64,000 nt of DNA from Chitinophagaceae bacterium (lineage in GTDB: Bacteria > Bacteroidota > Bacteroidia > Chitinophagales > Chitinophagaceae): NCBI GenBank assembly GCA_947456805.1, contig CANGTN010000001.1, forward strand, positions 1 through 64,000, read 5' to 3'. Shown in pieces: positions 18,024 to 26,805 of the stretch. The translations under genes and the position numbers were made by a program. Each line of letters opens with the position of its first letter. Position 1 is the stretch's first letter. The notes below the pieces were generated by a model that saw only the letters and a list, made by a program, of their open reading frames with translations, had not been told where the DNA came from and ran no database searches.

Positions 18024-18392
18024 ATGAAAAAAATGATGCGTATTGCTTTGATAGGATTTTATCTGTTTGCAGGTATCAACCACTTTATCAATGCCGATTT
18101 TTACAAACCCTTATTGCCATTGTATTTGAGAGAGTGGAGTATTACCATCAATTTTATTTCGGGCATTACCGAAATTACACTTGGACTATTAATGTTATTT
18201 TCAACTACAAGAAAATTAGCGTCTTATGGAATTATTGCAATGCTGATTGCATTTATTCCAGCACATATTTTTATGATTGAACAAGGAACTTTTTTATTGG
18301 GAAGTTTTGAAATGACTCCAATGATTGGTTGGGTAAGATTGCTAATCGTACATCCTTTACTAATTTATTGGGCATGGAGTTGCAGGCATTGA
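18024..18392 (+). CDS. DoxX-like small membrane protein
   Basis: This 122-residue protein has four predicted membrane helices. It begins MKKMMRIALIGFYLFAGINHFINADFY, which resembles the first helix of the DoxX-like/YozB group. The frame is open upstream to a TTG at 17964, but ATG at 18024 gives the usual short charged start. The function in this family is not settled. It is alone, between divergent typA and the hydrolase gene. Confidence 0.75.
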   Translation: MKKMMRIALIGFYLFAGINHFINADFYKPLLPLYLREWSITINFISGITEITLGLLMLFSTTRKLASYGIIAMLIAFIPAHIFMIEQGTFLLGSFEMTPMIGWVRLLIVHPLLIYWAWSCRH

Positions 18393-18465
18393 AATTAAAT
18401 TTCGGCTGATTGATTATATTGATACCACAAAAAATATTTTTCATAGTTTTATCAAAATAAAAAAT

Positions 18466-19467
18466 ATGCGTTGGATAAAAAGAATTGCAATTGTGTTTGG
18501 AATTTTAGCAATAGTATACTTGTTAGGTCCTTCACCGGCAAAACCAAAATATAGTTTGGAAATGCCACAAATTTCTGCAACAGGAATTGAGCTGGAAAAA
18601 TATGTTGCAGCAAATGAAAACAATCATCACTTGCGTGCCAACAACGAAGCAAGAATTGTTTGGGCAAATGATACATTAAAACAACCAACAGAATACGCCA
18701 TTGTTTATTTGCACGGATTCAGCGCAAGCCAGGAAGAAGGTAATCCCGTTCACAGAACGATTGCACAAAAATTTGGTTGCAATTTATATTTAAGCCGACT
18801 TGCAGAACATGGTATTGACACTTCAGAACAACTATTGAATTTAACTCCTGAAAATTATTGGGAAAGTGCAAAAGTTGCTTTGGCTATTGGAAAAAAATTG
18901 GGGAAAAAAGTTATATTAATGACCACAAGCACCGGCGGAACACAAGCATTACAATTGGCAGCAGCTTTCCCAAATGATATTGCCGCATTGTTGTTGTATT
19001 CGCCCAATATTGCCATCAATGATCCCAATGCATGGTTATTAAATAATCCATGGGGATTACAAATTGCACGTTTGGTAAAAGGTGGAAAGTATAATAATCC
19101 AAATGATGAAACTCCGATTTACAAACAATACTGGAACAAGCCTTATCGTCTGGAAGCCATTGTAGCACTGGAAGAAATGCTGGAAACAACGATGAATAAA
19201 GAGACTTTTAAAAAAGTTAATCAACCAACTTTATTGCTTTACTATTATAAAGACGAAACTCATCAGGATGCAGTAGTAAAAGTAAGTGCCATGAAAAAAA
19301 TGTTTGAAGAAATTAGCACCCCAGCTTCTCTCAAGAAAGAAATACCAATGCCACTTACAGAGAATCATGTTTTGGCAAGCCCAATTAAAAGTAAAGATGT
19401 TGCCGGAGTAATTAAAGAAACAGAAAAATTTTTAGTAGATGTAATGGGAATGAAAATAAAACAATAA
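18466..19467 (+). CDS. membrane-anchored alpha/beta hydrolase
   Basis: This 333-residue protein has an N-terminal anchor or signal segment (about 5-21) and an alpha/beta hydrolase fold. HGFSASQEE follows the first core strand and supplies the oxyanion hole. The nucleophile elbow is T153-T-S155-T-G157, a variant of GxSxG with Thr in the first position. A late ENHVLASP supplies the catalytic His. It resembles carboxylesterase/lysophospholipase-like hydrolases; the substrate is unknown. Confidence 0.82.
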   Translation: MRWIKRIAIVFGILAIVYLLGPSPAKPKYSLEMPQISATGIELEKYVAANENNHHLRANNEARIVWANDTLKQPTEYAIVYLHGFSASQEEGNPVHRTIAQKFGCNLYLSRLAEHGIDTSEQLLNLTPENYWESAKVALAIGKKLGKKVILMTTSTGGTQALQLAAAFPNDIAALLLYSPNIAINDPNAWLLNNPWGLQIARLVKGGKYNNPNDETPIYKQYWNKPYRLEAIVALEEMLETTMNKETFKKVNQPTLLLYYYKDETHQDAVVKVSAMKKMFEEISTPASLKKEIPMPLTENHVLASPIKSKDVAGVIKETEKFLVDVMGMKIKQ

Positions 19468-19545
19468 AATATAACCCTAATATCTATTAATATTTTCGCA
19501 GAAAATAAATTCGTAATTTACCCCCTTAAATAAAAACGATTGATT

Positions 19546-20595
19546 ATGCCACGCAGCAAAATAGCAGGTATTGGTATGTATGTACCTAAAAATATTGTAA
19601 CGAATAACGATCTGTCAAAATACATGGAAACAAGTGATGCCTGGATACAGGAAAGAACGGGCATCAAAGAAAGAAGGTTTGCACACAGAACAGAAGAAAC
19701 AACAACTACAATGGGCGTTGAGGCTGCAACTATTGCAATTGAAAGAGCAGGCATTACACCACAGGATATTGATTTTATCATTTTTGCAACACTAAGTCCT
19801 GATTACTATTTTCCGGGATGTGGTGTGTTGTTACAACGTGCCATGAAGATGAAAGAAATTGGAGCATTAGATATCAGAAATCAATGCAGTGGATTTGTAT
19901 ATGCAATAAGTGTTGCAGATCAATTTATAAAAACTGGTATGTACAAAAACATTCTTGTGGTGGGAAGCGAGAAACATAGTTTTGGGTTAGACTTTAGTAC
20001 CCGTGGCAGAAATGTTAGTGTTATTTTTGGAGATGGTGCAGGTGCAGTTGTTTTACAACCTACGGAAAATACAAATCAAGGAATTTTATCTACACATTTA
20101 CATAGTGATGGAGAAGCTGCAGAAATTTTAGCAATGTATAATCCGGGAACACATGCCAATCATTGGGCAAATAAAAACTATGCAACATTTCCTGAAGCAG
20201 AAATTGGTGAAATGTTTATGAGCCATGACATGATTGACAATGCCGAAAATTTTCCATACATGGATGGACCTAGTGTATTTAAAAAAGCGATTGTAAAATT
20301 TCCTGAAGTTATCATGGAATCGCTACAGGCAAATGGCTTACAAACAAGTGATATCAATATGTTGATACCTCATCAAGCTAATTTACGCATCAGCCAATTT
20401 GTACAACAAAAATTGGGATTGAGTGATAATCAGGTTCACAACAATATTCAAAAATATGGTAACACAACGGCTGCAAGTGTACCTATTGCTTTATGTGAAG
20501 CATGGGAAGAAGGAAAAATTAAAGAAGGTGATTTGGTTTGTTTAGCTGCTTTTGGTAGTGGCTTTACCTGGGCAAGTGCATTGTTGAGATGGTAA
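19546..20595 (+). CDS. 3-oxoacyl-ACP synthase III family protein (FabH-like)
   Basis: This 349-residue KAS III-type condensing enzyme has Cys114 in RNQCSGF, His in PHQANLRI and Asn in KYGNTTAAS. These are the Cys-His-Asn triad. It is longer than typical FabH (about 320), with an insert around GTHANHWANKNYATFPEAE. It may therefore make a specialised ketoacyl product rather than initiate fatty acid synthesis. The start is ATG at 19546, two codons inside the open frame. No other fab genes adjoin it. Confidence 0.88.
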   Translation: MPRSKIAGIGMYVPKNIVTNNDLSKYMETSDAWIQERTGIKERRFAHRTEETTTTMGVEAATIAIERAGITPQDIDFIIFATLSPDYYFPGCGVLLQRAMKMKEIGALDIRNQCSGFVYAISVADQFIKTGMYKNILVVGSEKHSFGLDFSTRGRNVSVIFGDGAGAVVLQPTENTNQGILSTHLHSDGEAAEILAMYNPGTHANHWANKNYATFPEAEIGEMFMSHDMIDNAENFPYMDGPSVFKKAIVKFPEVIMESLQANGLQTSDINMLIPHQANLRISQFVQQKLGLSDNQVHNNIQKYGNTTAASVPIALCEAWEEGKIKEGDLVCLAAFGSGFTWASALLRW

Positions 20596-20619
20596 TTTTT
20601 TGGAACTTAAAAATAATAA

Positions 20620-21057
20620 ATGATGAAAAATATTTTTTTATTAGTATTCCTTTTTTTTAGCACTATTCTACGGTCACAGGAAGAGATTGAACCAATAATT
20701 ATTTGTGCACAAGGAACTGCTTTGAAAGCAAGTGTTATGAAAGATAATATTGCAAATGTTTTAACACTTGATTCCGATAAAAAAGAGGGGAAATTATTGA
20801 TTGAAAACAAAAATATTTATAATGAAAAAAAATGGATTAGAAAGTATATGCTAATGACGGAACAGGATGAAGAATTAGCTATCAACTTTACAAGTAAATT
20901 AGTGGGAACAAGTTTTGTTTTACTAAAAGATGTATTTAAAAAAACTAAAAAAAACAAAATTTATAATCTATATACAATTGCCACACCAGCTGATCCTGAA
21001 GAAGCTGCTTATGTAAAAATGAGAAGATTTTTACTTTGTAAAGTGGTAATAAAATAA
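20620..21057 (+). CDS. secreted hypothetical protein
   Basis: This 145-residue protein has a clear signal peptide (MMKNIFLLVFLFFSTILRSQ, cleavage likely before EEIEPI). The mature part is short, beta-rich and basic (KKTKKNKIYNLYTIATPADPEEAAYVKMRRF). I do not recognise a domain. ATG codons at 20620 and 20623 are both possible starts. It lies 24 bases after the FabH-like gene and 4 bases before the lipid kinase, so it may be cotranscribed with them. Confidence 0.7.
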   Translation: MMKNIFLLVFLFFSTILRSQEEIEPIIICAQGTALKASVMKDNIANVLTLDSDKKEGKLLIENKNIYNEKKWIRKYMLMTEQDEELAINFTSKLVGTSFVLLKDVFKKTKKNKIYNLYTIATPADPEEAAYVKMRRFLLCKVVIK

Positions 21058-21061
21058 TTGT

Positions 21062-21961
21062 ATGAACCAAAAAATTGCTTATTTAATTAATCCTATTTCC
21101 GGTACAAAAGGGAAAGAAAAAATAAAAGCTTTAATAGAATCTGAAACAAAAAAAGAACAAATTCCTTTTGAAATTTTAGCCACGAATGCTGAAGCAAATT
21201 ATGATTTTGTAAAAGATAAAATTGCAAATGAAGGATTTACACACATTATTGTTGTGGGTGGAGATGGGACAGTAAATCAGGTTATTAATGTACTTCGATT
21301 TGAGCCTGTCATTTTTGGCATTATTCCTATGGGAAGTGGCAATGGGCTTGCAAGGGCTGCAGGGATTTCAATGAAGCCTAAAAAAGCATTGGCACAAATT
21401 TTTCATGGATCATCAAAAAAAACTGATGCATTTTTAATCAATGGACAATTTTCCTGCGTATTAAGCGGACTTGGATTTGATGCAAAAGTGGCTTATGAAT
21501 TTAGCACCAAAAATGCAAGAGGATTATTTACCTATACTACACAAGGTCTCATTGAATTTTTTAAAACACAACCTTATCAGTTTGAAGTAAGCATAAATGG
21601 TTTTTCATTTTTTACAGATGCGTTTTTTATCAGTATTGCTAATTGTAATCAGTTTGGTAATAATGTTACAATTGCTCCAAAAGCAAGCTTACAAGATGGA
21701 TTATTAGATGTAGTGATTGTTCAAAAAATGAGCAAAAGCTTATTGCCATTTGCTGTGTTGAAACAGATAAGGGGCAACAATATTTTACAAGAACAGGTAA
21801 ACCAAATTACCAAAAACAATATCCTTTATTTTCAAACGCCACAATTAAAAATTAAGAATTTAAAATATGCCCCCTTGCATATTGATGGAGAGCCTAAAGA
21901 GACTTCAAGTGAATTTACAATTGAAGTAATTAAAGGCTGCTTTGATTTAGTTCAATCTTAA
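21062..21961 (+). CDS. diacylglycerol kinase family lipid kinase (YegS-like)
   Basis: This 299-residue enzyme has the nucleotide-binding GGDGTVNQV at about 65-73, preceded by LINPISGTKGKEK, and then GIIPMGSGNGLARAAG. These are the three conserved blocks of the DAGK catalytic domain. A C-terminal beta-sandwich with LHIDGEP completes the YegS/BmrU fold. It probably phosphorylates a membrane lipid such as diacylglycerol at the inner leaflet. It starts 4 bases after the small secreted protein gene. Confidence 0.93.
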   Translation: MNQKIAYLINPISGTKGKEKIKALIESETKKEQIPFEILATNAEANYDFVKDKIANEGFTHIIVVGGDGTVNQVINVLRFEPVIFGIIPMGSGNGLARAAGISMKPKKALAQIFHGSSKKTDAFLINGQFSCVLSGLGFDAKVAYEFSTKNARGLFTYTTQGLIEFFKTQPYQFEVSINGFSFFTDAFFISIANCNQFGNNVTIAPKASLQDGLLDVVIVQKMSKSLLPFAVLKQIRGNNILQEQVNQITKNNILYFQTPQLKIKNLKYAPLHIDGEPKETSSEFTIEVIKGCFDLVQS

Positions 21962-21963
21962 AA

Positions 21964-24198
21964 TTATTTTGGGGTATTTTCTATTTTTATCAAATCATTG
22001 GTAGCCTGTTGATTAATATCATTTTTAAGCGCAATTGCAATTTCTTTTTTTTCTCTTGCAGTTAAATGAAAACTCAAACTTGCTGCTGCCTCCTTATTTG
22101 TTGGTATATATTGAAAATTAATTTTTACTAATTTATCCCTGTAATTTTTACTAAAGTAATCAAGTTGATCATTTTGAGAATAGTCTTGAAGTTTATACCA
22201 ATTATTTTGTAATAAAAAAGCCGGTTTTGTAAATAAATCAATCAAACTTTTTTGCTCTAATGGTTTTTCCCAATCACCAATTGTTCTGTCTCTGATTTGT
22301 ATAATGACAATTTTGCTTGTATTTTCCTGTAACCAATTTTTAAACACCTCAATAAATCTGAGTGTATTTTCTTGTCCAAAATTATCCCTCAAACCTGCAT
22401 CCATCAAATCAATAACAGGACTAGTTGGGAGGAGTGCATTGGGTAATATATATGGGAAAGTAGCATTAATGCGAAGTGCTGATGTTACCTTTACTTCCAG
22501 TGGATTTTGTTTTGCAAAAAATGAATTAAAATCAATGGCATCAGGATCTTGAGATGCAATACCATTCTTAATTGTTGGTGCACGCATCAAAAATCTTACC
22601 GGCTGCGAACAAAGAATCATTTTACGACCATCACGAGTTATAACAGAGTTATAAAACATTGTGGGCATTAGTGCTGTTTCTTCCGAAACTCTATCTGCGT
22701 CTATATTTCTATCCAATAATCCATGCGTGTTTGCATTTAATTTTTGTTCAAATGCATAGGCCCTGTCTTTTACATAATTATTATTGCCTACCTTAAACTT
22801 TTGAACCGGCGCAATAATATCTCTTGCAACAAAAGAAGAAAAAATTGGATTCAACAAATCTCTGCTGATATCTTCTAAATAAGTTGCAGACTGCAAATTA
22901 ATTGTATCCTTATTTAATTTTTTAAGATACAATGCTCTATAATATGCAGCACCTAACATACCTCCTGATGCTCCGTTAATGAACATTGTTTTAGACATCA
23001 ATTTTCCATTCATCAAACTATCAATATATTGCAAAGTACGAAAAGTGAACGTAGCACTTCTTATACCACCGCCACTGGTATTGATAATATAAAAAACCGG
23101 CTTAACCTCATTCTGTCTAGCTTTCCAAGCATTTAATCTACCAATAAATTTTAGTTTATCCATTTCTATAGAAGAATCATTGGCTAATGCGATTATTGAT
23201 TCTTTACTATAAACAGGTTTATCTTTTAATTCAGTTGTGTATTCCAAACCAAAAAATTTAGTTCTTGGATCTATAATTTCATGCTCATATAAAATATTAA
23301 ACAGTAGGTAAATTAATCCAATTACCGGTAGACTCCAGTTTTTTAAGAACACAGAAAATGCGCCAACTACTGCAATAATTAAAGCAAAAAGAATTGTAAT
23401 GCTGGCAGCAGCGGGTATTTGAGACAATCGTGTATCTGAGGTATAACCAATTCCAATTAAAAATAAAAAAGCAATAAAATATGCAATGACAGCAGAAAAG
23501 TGATGACGCTTAAAAATGGTATCTAAAAAATCTTGTGCATAATGTCTTACATCCCGGGGTTTTCGTAATGCAAGTCTTGCAGTGAAAAACCAATCAACTC
23601 GTATCTTATATTTTTCAGTAGTAAGAACATTGATTTTAATATTATCCAAATATTGTTTATTGGCATTTTTTATCGTGTTGCTCATGGTGCTGTAAATAGT
23701 TTTATCAACACTAAAAAAATAAACAAAAGCAATAAATATGGCTAGAAAAAAGCCGCCTAAAAATCCAATGATTAACCATACAATATCAGCAGTACTCATC
23801 AACTCCCGATAAGTATCAAAATAAATTAGTTCTGAAAAATAGTTTACTAAAAAAATAAGCGGCAATATCCCATTGTTAATACAATACTTTAAAAAAGGCT
23901 GAGCCGTAGTAGCTAAAAACTGGAATTCTCTGTGATGTAAAATAAAAGTGGTAATGTTCCAGCTCATGATAAATATTCCAATTGCCAATCCTACAAATGC
24001 TGCACTCAATAAGTTAACATTATTAAAATATTCAGGTGCAAGGAAAAGGGAATTCGCACCAAATTTTTCCAGAAAATGACCATTGATTGTTGCAAACAAT
24101 ACATACCAAAAAATCAAAAATGTTTGATATTTTCTAAAGTGTAAAAAGAATAGTTGAACAGGCATTGAATACCAAAAGCCAACTAAATATTTCTTCAT
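21964..24198 (-). CDS. multi-pass membrane patatin-like phospholipase
   Basis: This 744-residue protein combines an N-terminal membrane region of about seven helices (residues 25-305) with a C-terminal patatin domain. The oxyanion motif SGGGIR is at 375-380, the nucleophile elbow G409-A-S411-G-G413 follows, and the catalytic Asp lies in DAGLRDNFG near residue 605, so Ser-Asp dyad catalysis is expected. It probably cleaves membrane lipids. Patatins with such a large membrane part are less common than soluble ones. It is convergent with the lipid kinase, with 2 bases between stops. Confidence 0.85.
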   Translation of the reverse strand: MKKYLVGFWYSMPVQLFFLHFRKYQTFLIFWYVLFATINGHFLEKFGANSLFLAPEYFNNVNLLSAAFVGLAIGIFIMSWNITTFILHHREFQFLATTAQPFLKYCINNGILPLIFLVNYFSELIYFDTYRELMSTADIVWLIIGFLGGFFLAIFIAFVYFFSVDKTIYSTMSNTIKNANKQYLDNIKINVLTTEKYKIRVDWFFTARLALRKPRDVRHYAQDFLDTIFKRHHFSAVIAYFIAFLFLIGIGYTSDTRLSQIPAAASITILFALIIAVVGAFSVFLKNWSLPVIGLIYLLFNILYEHEIIDPRTKFFGLEYTTELKDKPVYSKESIIALANDSSIEMDKLKFIGRLNAWKARQNEVKPVFYIINTSGGGIRSATFTFRTLQYIDSLMNGKLMSKTMFINGASGGMLGAAYYRALYLKKLNKDTINLQSATYLEDISRDLLNPIFSSFVARDIIAPVQKFKVGNNNYVKDRAYAFEQKLNANTHGLLDRNIDADRVSEETALMPTMFYNSVITRDGRKMILCSQPVRFLMRAPTIKNGIASQDPDAIDFNSFFAKQNPLEVKVTSALRINATFPYILPNALLPTSPVIDLMDAGLRDNFGQENTLRFIEVFKNWLQENTSKIVIIQIRDRTIGDWEKPLEQKSLIDLFTKPAFLLQNNWYKLQDYSQNDQLDYFSKNYRDKLVKINFQYIPTNKEAAASLSFHLTAREKKEIAIALKNDINQQATNDLIKIENTPK

Positions 24199-24305
24199 CT
24201 TGATATTTTATTTGTAGTATTTACAACCCATAAGTAAGACAATAAACCACAGGAATAGTTGCTTGATTTAATTTGTAAATTAACCCATCTCAATTCAATT
24301 TCAAA

Positions 24306-25217
24306 TTACTGAAATTTCAATCTAAATGCAAACAAATTAATGATTAAAATACTGGAAAACAATAAATGCAGTGGCTGAGCAATTGCAGGAACATTCACAT
24401 AATTCATCAACACACCCAAAAATATCAAGACTCCCACAAGTATTAAATTCAATAAAGCAAATTTTGATTGTTGTACATTCATTTTACTTTTAAAAAATAT
24501 ACTAACAACAGTTGCAAGAATTACTAAACTAAATGACCGATGAATTTTAAAAAAAATATCCAACTGATCAATCCAAAGTTCTCTTTGTGTATAGTTCAAC
24601 GATTTTGCAACAATATCTATTTGCTCCCTTACCTCTGTACCCAATACAATCTGAAGTATCAGCAAAATCAATGCTAATGAAGTTAATTTTTTCAAAGTTG
24701 CATGTTTTACTTTTTCTCTATCTCGTACCAAATAAATAATATACACAGGTATTGCGGCAATCAATAATGCTACCAGCATGTGTGTAGTAATTTTTACTAC
24801 TGCCAAATTTGCATCAACTACCCTCTTTCCCAACCAACCCTGAAACCCAACTGCAATAACCAATGCAAGGCTCCATAAAAAAACAGAACGTTTCGTATAG
24901 AAAAATTTACGAAAACTCCAAACAGAATGAATCAAAATAAAAATACCTAATAATGCTCCCAACAAACGATTGATATATTCTATCCAGGTATGATATACAT
25001 TAAACGTATGGTCAATATCCTGTTGTTTTAAATACTTTTCAAAATCAGGTGGTAATTGATTTGCAGTTGTTGGCGGTATCCATTTACCAAAACATTTTGG
25101 CCAATCCGGGCATCCCATTCCACTTTGCGTCATTCGAACAACGCCACCTGCAATGATTACCAAAAAAACCATCACAACTAAAAATTGGGTATATCTGATA
25201 TATGCTAAGTCCTTCAT
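24306..25217 (-). CDS. ctaA: haem A synthase (COX15/CtaA family)
   Basis: This 303-residue protein has about eight membrane helices and converts haem O to haem A for cytochrome oxidase. The signature GGVVRMTQSGMGCPDWPKCFG is split here across residues 24-44. The extracytoplasmic His of YHTWIEYINRLLG and later HMLVALLIA, KIHR and QPLHLLF supply haem ligands. ATG at 25217 is preferred over an in-frame TTG seven codons upstream. It is a single gene; ctaB and oxidase subunits are not adjacent. Confidence 0.93.
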   Translation of the reverse strand: MKDLAYIRYTQFLVVMVFLVIIAGGVVRMTQSGMGCPDWPKCFGKWIPPTTANQLPPDFEKYLKQQDIDHTFNVYHTWIEYINRLLGALLGIFILIHSVWSFRKFFYTKRSVFLWSLALVIAVGFQGWLGKRVVDANLAVVKITTHMLVALLIAAIPVYIIYLVRDREKVKHATLKKLTSLALILLILQIVLGTEVREQIDIVAKSLNYTQRELWIDQLDIFFKIHRSFSLVILATVVSIFFKSKMNVQQSKFALLNLILVGVLIFLGVLMNYVNVPAIAQPLHLLFSSILIINLFAFRLKFQ

Positions 25218-25235
25218 CTTAAAAAATTTGATATG

Positions 25236-25243
25236 CAAAAGTA
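25236..25243 (-). promoter_or_regulatory. -7 promoter element of ctaA
   Basis: The minus strand reads TACTTTTG, an exact TAnnTTTG match 18 bases before the ctaA ATG. The implied leader is about 10 bases. Confidence 0.45.
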
Positions 25244-25291
25244 AGTTGGTACAACAGGAAGAATGATATTTGATTAAAAGAAATTGAAACC

Positions 25292-25879
25292 TTGTTAGAA
25301 AACTTTTATCAAAATAAACTTATTGAAGCCGGTTGTGATGAAGCGGGTCGTGGTTGTTATGCCGGACCTGTTTTTGCAGCGGCAGTTATTTTACCTAAAA
25401 AACTTTATCATCCTTTACTCAATGATAGTAAACAAGTAAAAGAAAAAGACAGAAATGAATTGAGATTATTTATTGAAAAAAAAGCGATTGCTTTTGCAGT
25501 TGCAAAAGTTGATAATGATGAAATTGACAGAATTAATATATTAAAAGCAAGCATTAAAGCCATGCATTTGGCGATAGACCAATTAAAAAAAGTTCCTGAA
25601 TTGTTAATTATCGATGGTAACCGTTTTACAACTTATCAAAATATTCCACATCATTGCATTATAAAAGGTGATGGAAAATATGCTTCAATAGCTGCTGCAA
25701 GTATTCTTGCAAAAACATACAGAGATGCGTATATGCTTAATTTGCATCAATCTTTTCCAATGTATAGTTGGGATAAAAACAAAGGTTATGGAACATTAAT
25801 CCATCGAAATGCAATTGCAGAATTTGGTATTACCAAATATCATCGTAAATCATTTAATATTTTTTCAGAGAATAATTAA
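25292..25879 (+). CDS. rnhB: ribonuclease HII
   Basis: This 195-residue endonuclease removes RNA from RNA-DNA hybrids and misincorporated ribonucleotides. The metal-binding residues are visible as DEAGRG (Asp16, Glu17), LLIIDGN (Asp108) and KTYRD (Asp145). The only reasonable start is TTG at 25292, since no ATG lies near the conserved N-terminus. The next block, NDSKQVKEKDRNEL, is canonical. It is divergent from ctaA and convergent with the YciO-type gene. Confidence 0.94.
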   Translation: MLENFYQNKLIEAGCDEAGRGCYAGPVFAAAVILPKKLYHPLLNDSKQVKEKDRNELRLFIEKKAIAFAVAKVDNDEIDRINILKASIKAMHLAIDQLKKVPELLIIDGNRFTTYQNIPHHCIIKGDGKYASIAAASILAKTYRDAYMLNLHQSFPMYSWDKNKGYGTLIHRNAIAEFGITKYHRKSFNIFSENN

Positions 25880-25890
25880 TTACAAAATTT

Positions 25891-26499
25891 TTACTCATCC
25901 CAAATTCCCAATCCTTCTCTGATGACACTATATTCATCATGAATACAATCAATAATTGTTGAAGGAATCATTCCACCTATACCGCCATCAACAACAATAT
26001 CTACAAGATGTTTAAATTTTTCATAGATGATTTCCGGATCTGTATACTCTTCTACCATTTCACCGGGAAGTGAGGCTGATAAAATAGGATGCCCTAATTC
26101 TTGAACAATTGTTTTTGCAATTAAGTTATCTGGAATTCTTAGTCCAATTGAATTTTTTTTATTGTTCAAAATTTTAGGGACCTCTTTACTTGCAGGTAAA
26201 ATAAATGTATAAGGTCCGGGTAAATATTTTTTTAATAATCTGTAAACAGGTGTTGAGATACTTTTGGTGTATTTGCTTAAATCACTCAAATCATTACAAA
26301 TAAAGCTTAGCTGTGCTTTTTGCGGATCTACATTTTTAATTTTTGCTACTCTTTCAATTGCTTTGTGTTGAAAAATATCGCAACCCAAACCATAAATAGT
26401 ATCTGTTGGATAGATAATTATACCGCCATTTAATAAGCAATCAATTACAATTTTAATATTCCTCGTATTTGGATTATTGATATTAATAGGTAACAACAT
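25891..26499 (-). CDS. YrdC/Sua5 superfamily protein, YciO type
   Basis: This 202-residue protein has the YrdC domain start GGIIIYPTDTIYGLGCD and then CNDLSDLSKY, GPYTFILPASKEVP, GLRIP, LSASLPG and TTIID-like blocks. The pattern fits the YciO branch better than TsaC/Sua5: the KxR region reads KNVDPQKAQ and the late SxN is replaced by SLPG. Family knowledge suggests threonylcarbamoyl-AMP synthase activity is uncertain in this branch. A terminator lies 36 bases upstream of its start. Confidence 0.82.
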   Translation of the reverse strand: MLLPININNPNTRNIKIVIDCLLNGGIIIYPTDTIYGLGCDIFQHKAIERVAKIKNVDPQKAQLSFICNDLSDLSKYTKSISTPVYRLLKKYLPGPYTFILPASKEVPKILNNKKNSIGLRIPDNLIAKTIVQELGHPILSASLPGEMVEEYTDPEIIYEKFKHLVDIVVDGGIGGMIPSTIIDCIHDEYSVIREGLGIWDE

Positions 26500-26534
26500 C
26501 TAATGAAATTACAACAATTTCTCGGGTGGATTAG

Positions 26535-26567
26535 ATAAAAAAAGGGCAGCTCCCCCAAGCTGCCCTT
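26535..26567 (-). terminator. strong minus-strand intrinsic terminator upstream of the YciO-type gene
   Basis: AAGGGCAGCT-CCCCCA-AGCTGCCCTT forms a 10-bp GC-rich stem (26542-26567). On the minus strand it is followed by seven T residues. It ends a transcript from the korB side, 240 bases after the korB stop, or attenuates transcription into the YciO-type gene. Confidence 0.8.
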
Positions 26568-26650
26568 GAATAACACCCCAAAGTGAATACCACAGCAATT
26601 AAAAAAAAGCTGTTTTAGCACATAACCAATTAGAACCAACTTATTGGTTA
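26535..26650 (-). ncRNA. candidate small RNA or structured 3' leader
   Basis: Upstream of the terminator the minus strand holds a stem TAACCAAT/ATTGGTTA (plus coordinates about 26624-26650) and a second short stem ACAGC/GCTGT. A GATTTTTG box, one mismatch from the -7 consensus, precedes them near 26659. The 306-base gap 26500-26805 has no protein gene I can support. An sRNA is possible, but so is a long korB 3' untranslated region. Confidence 0.25.
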
Positions 26651-26805
26651 AGGTGCAAAAATCTAATCAGAATTAATACTAAAACAGAGTGAAAAAAAGT
26701 AAAAAAGAAGTGATCTTTTTTTTGGTAAAGTCAATTTAATATATTATATGTTTTTTATTTAATTTTAATGAATAACACTCATTGAATGTTTTAATTGAAT
26801 GGATA

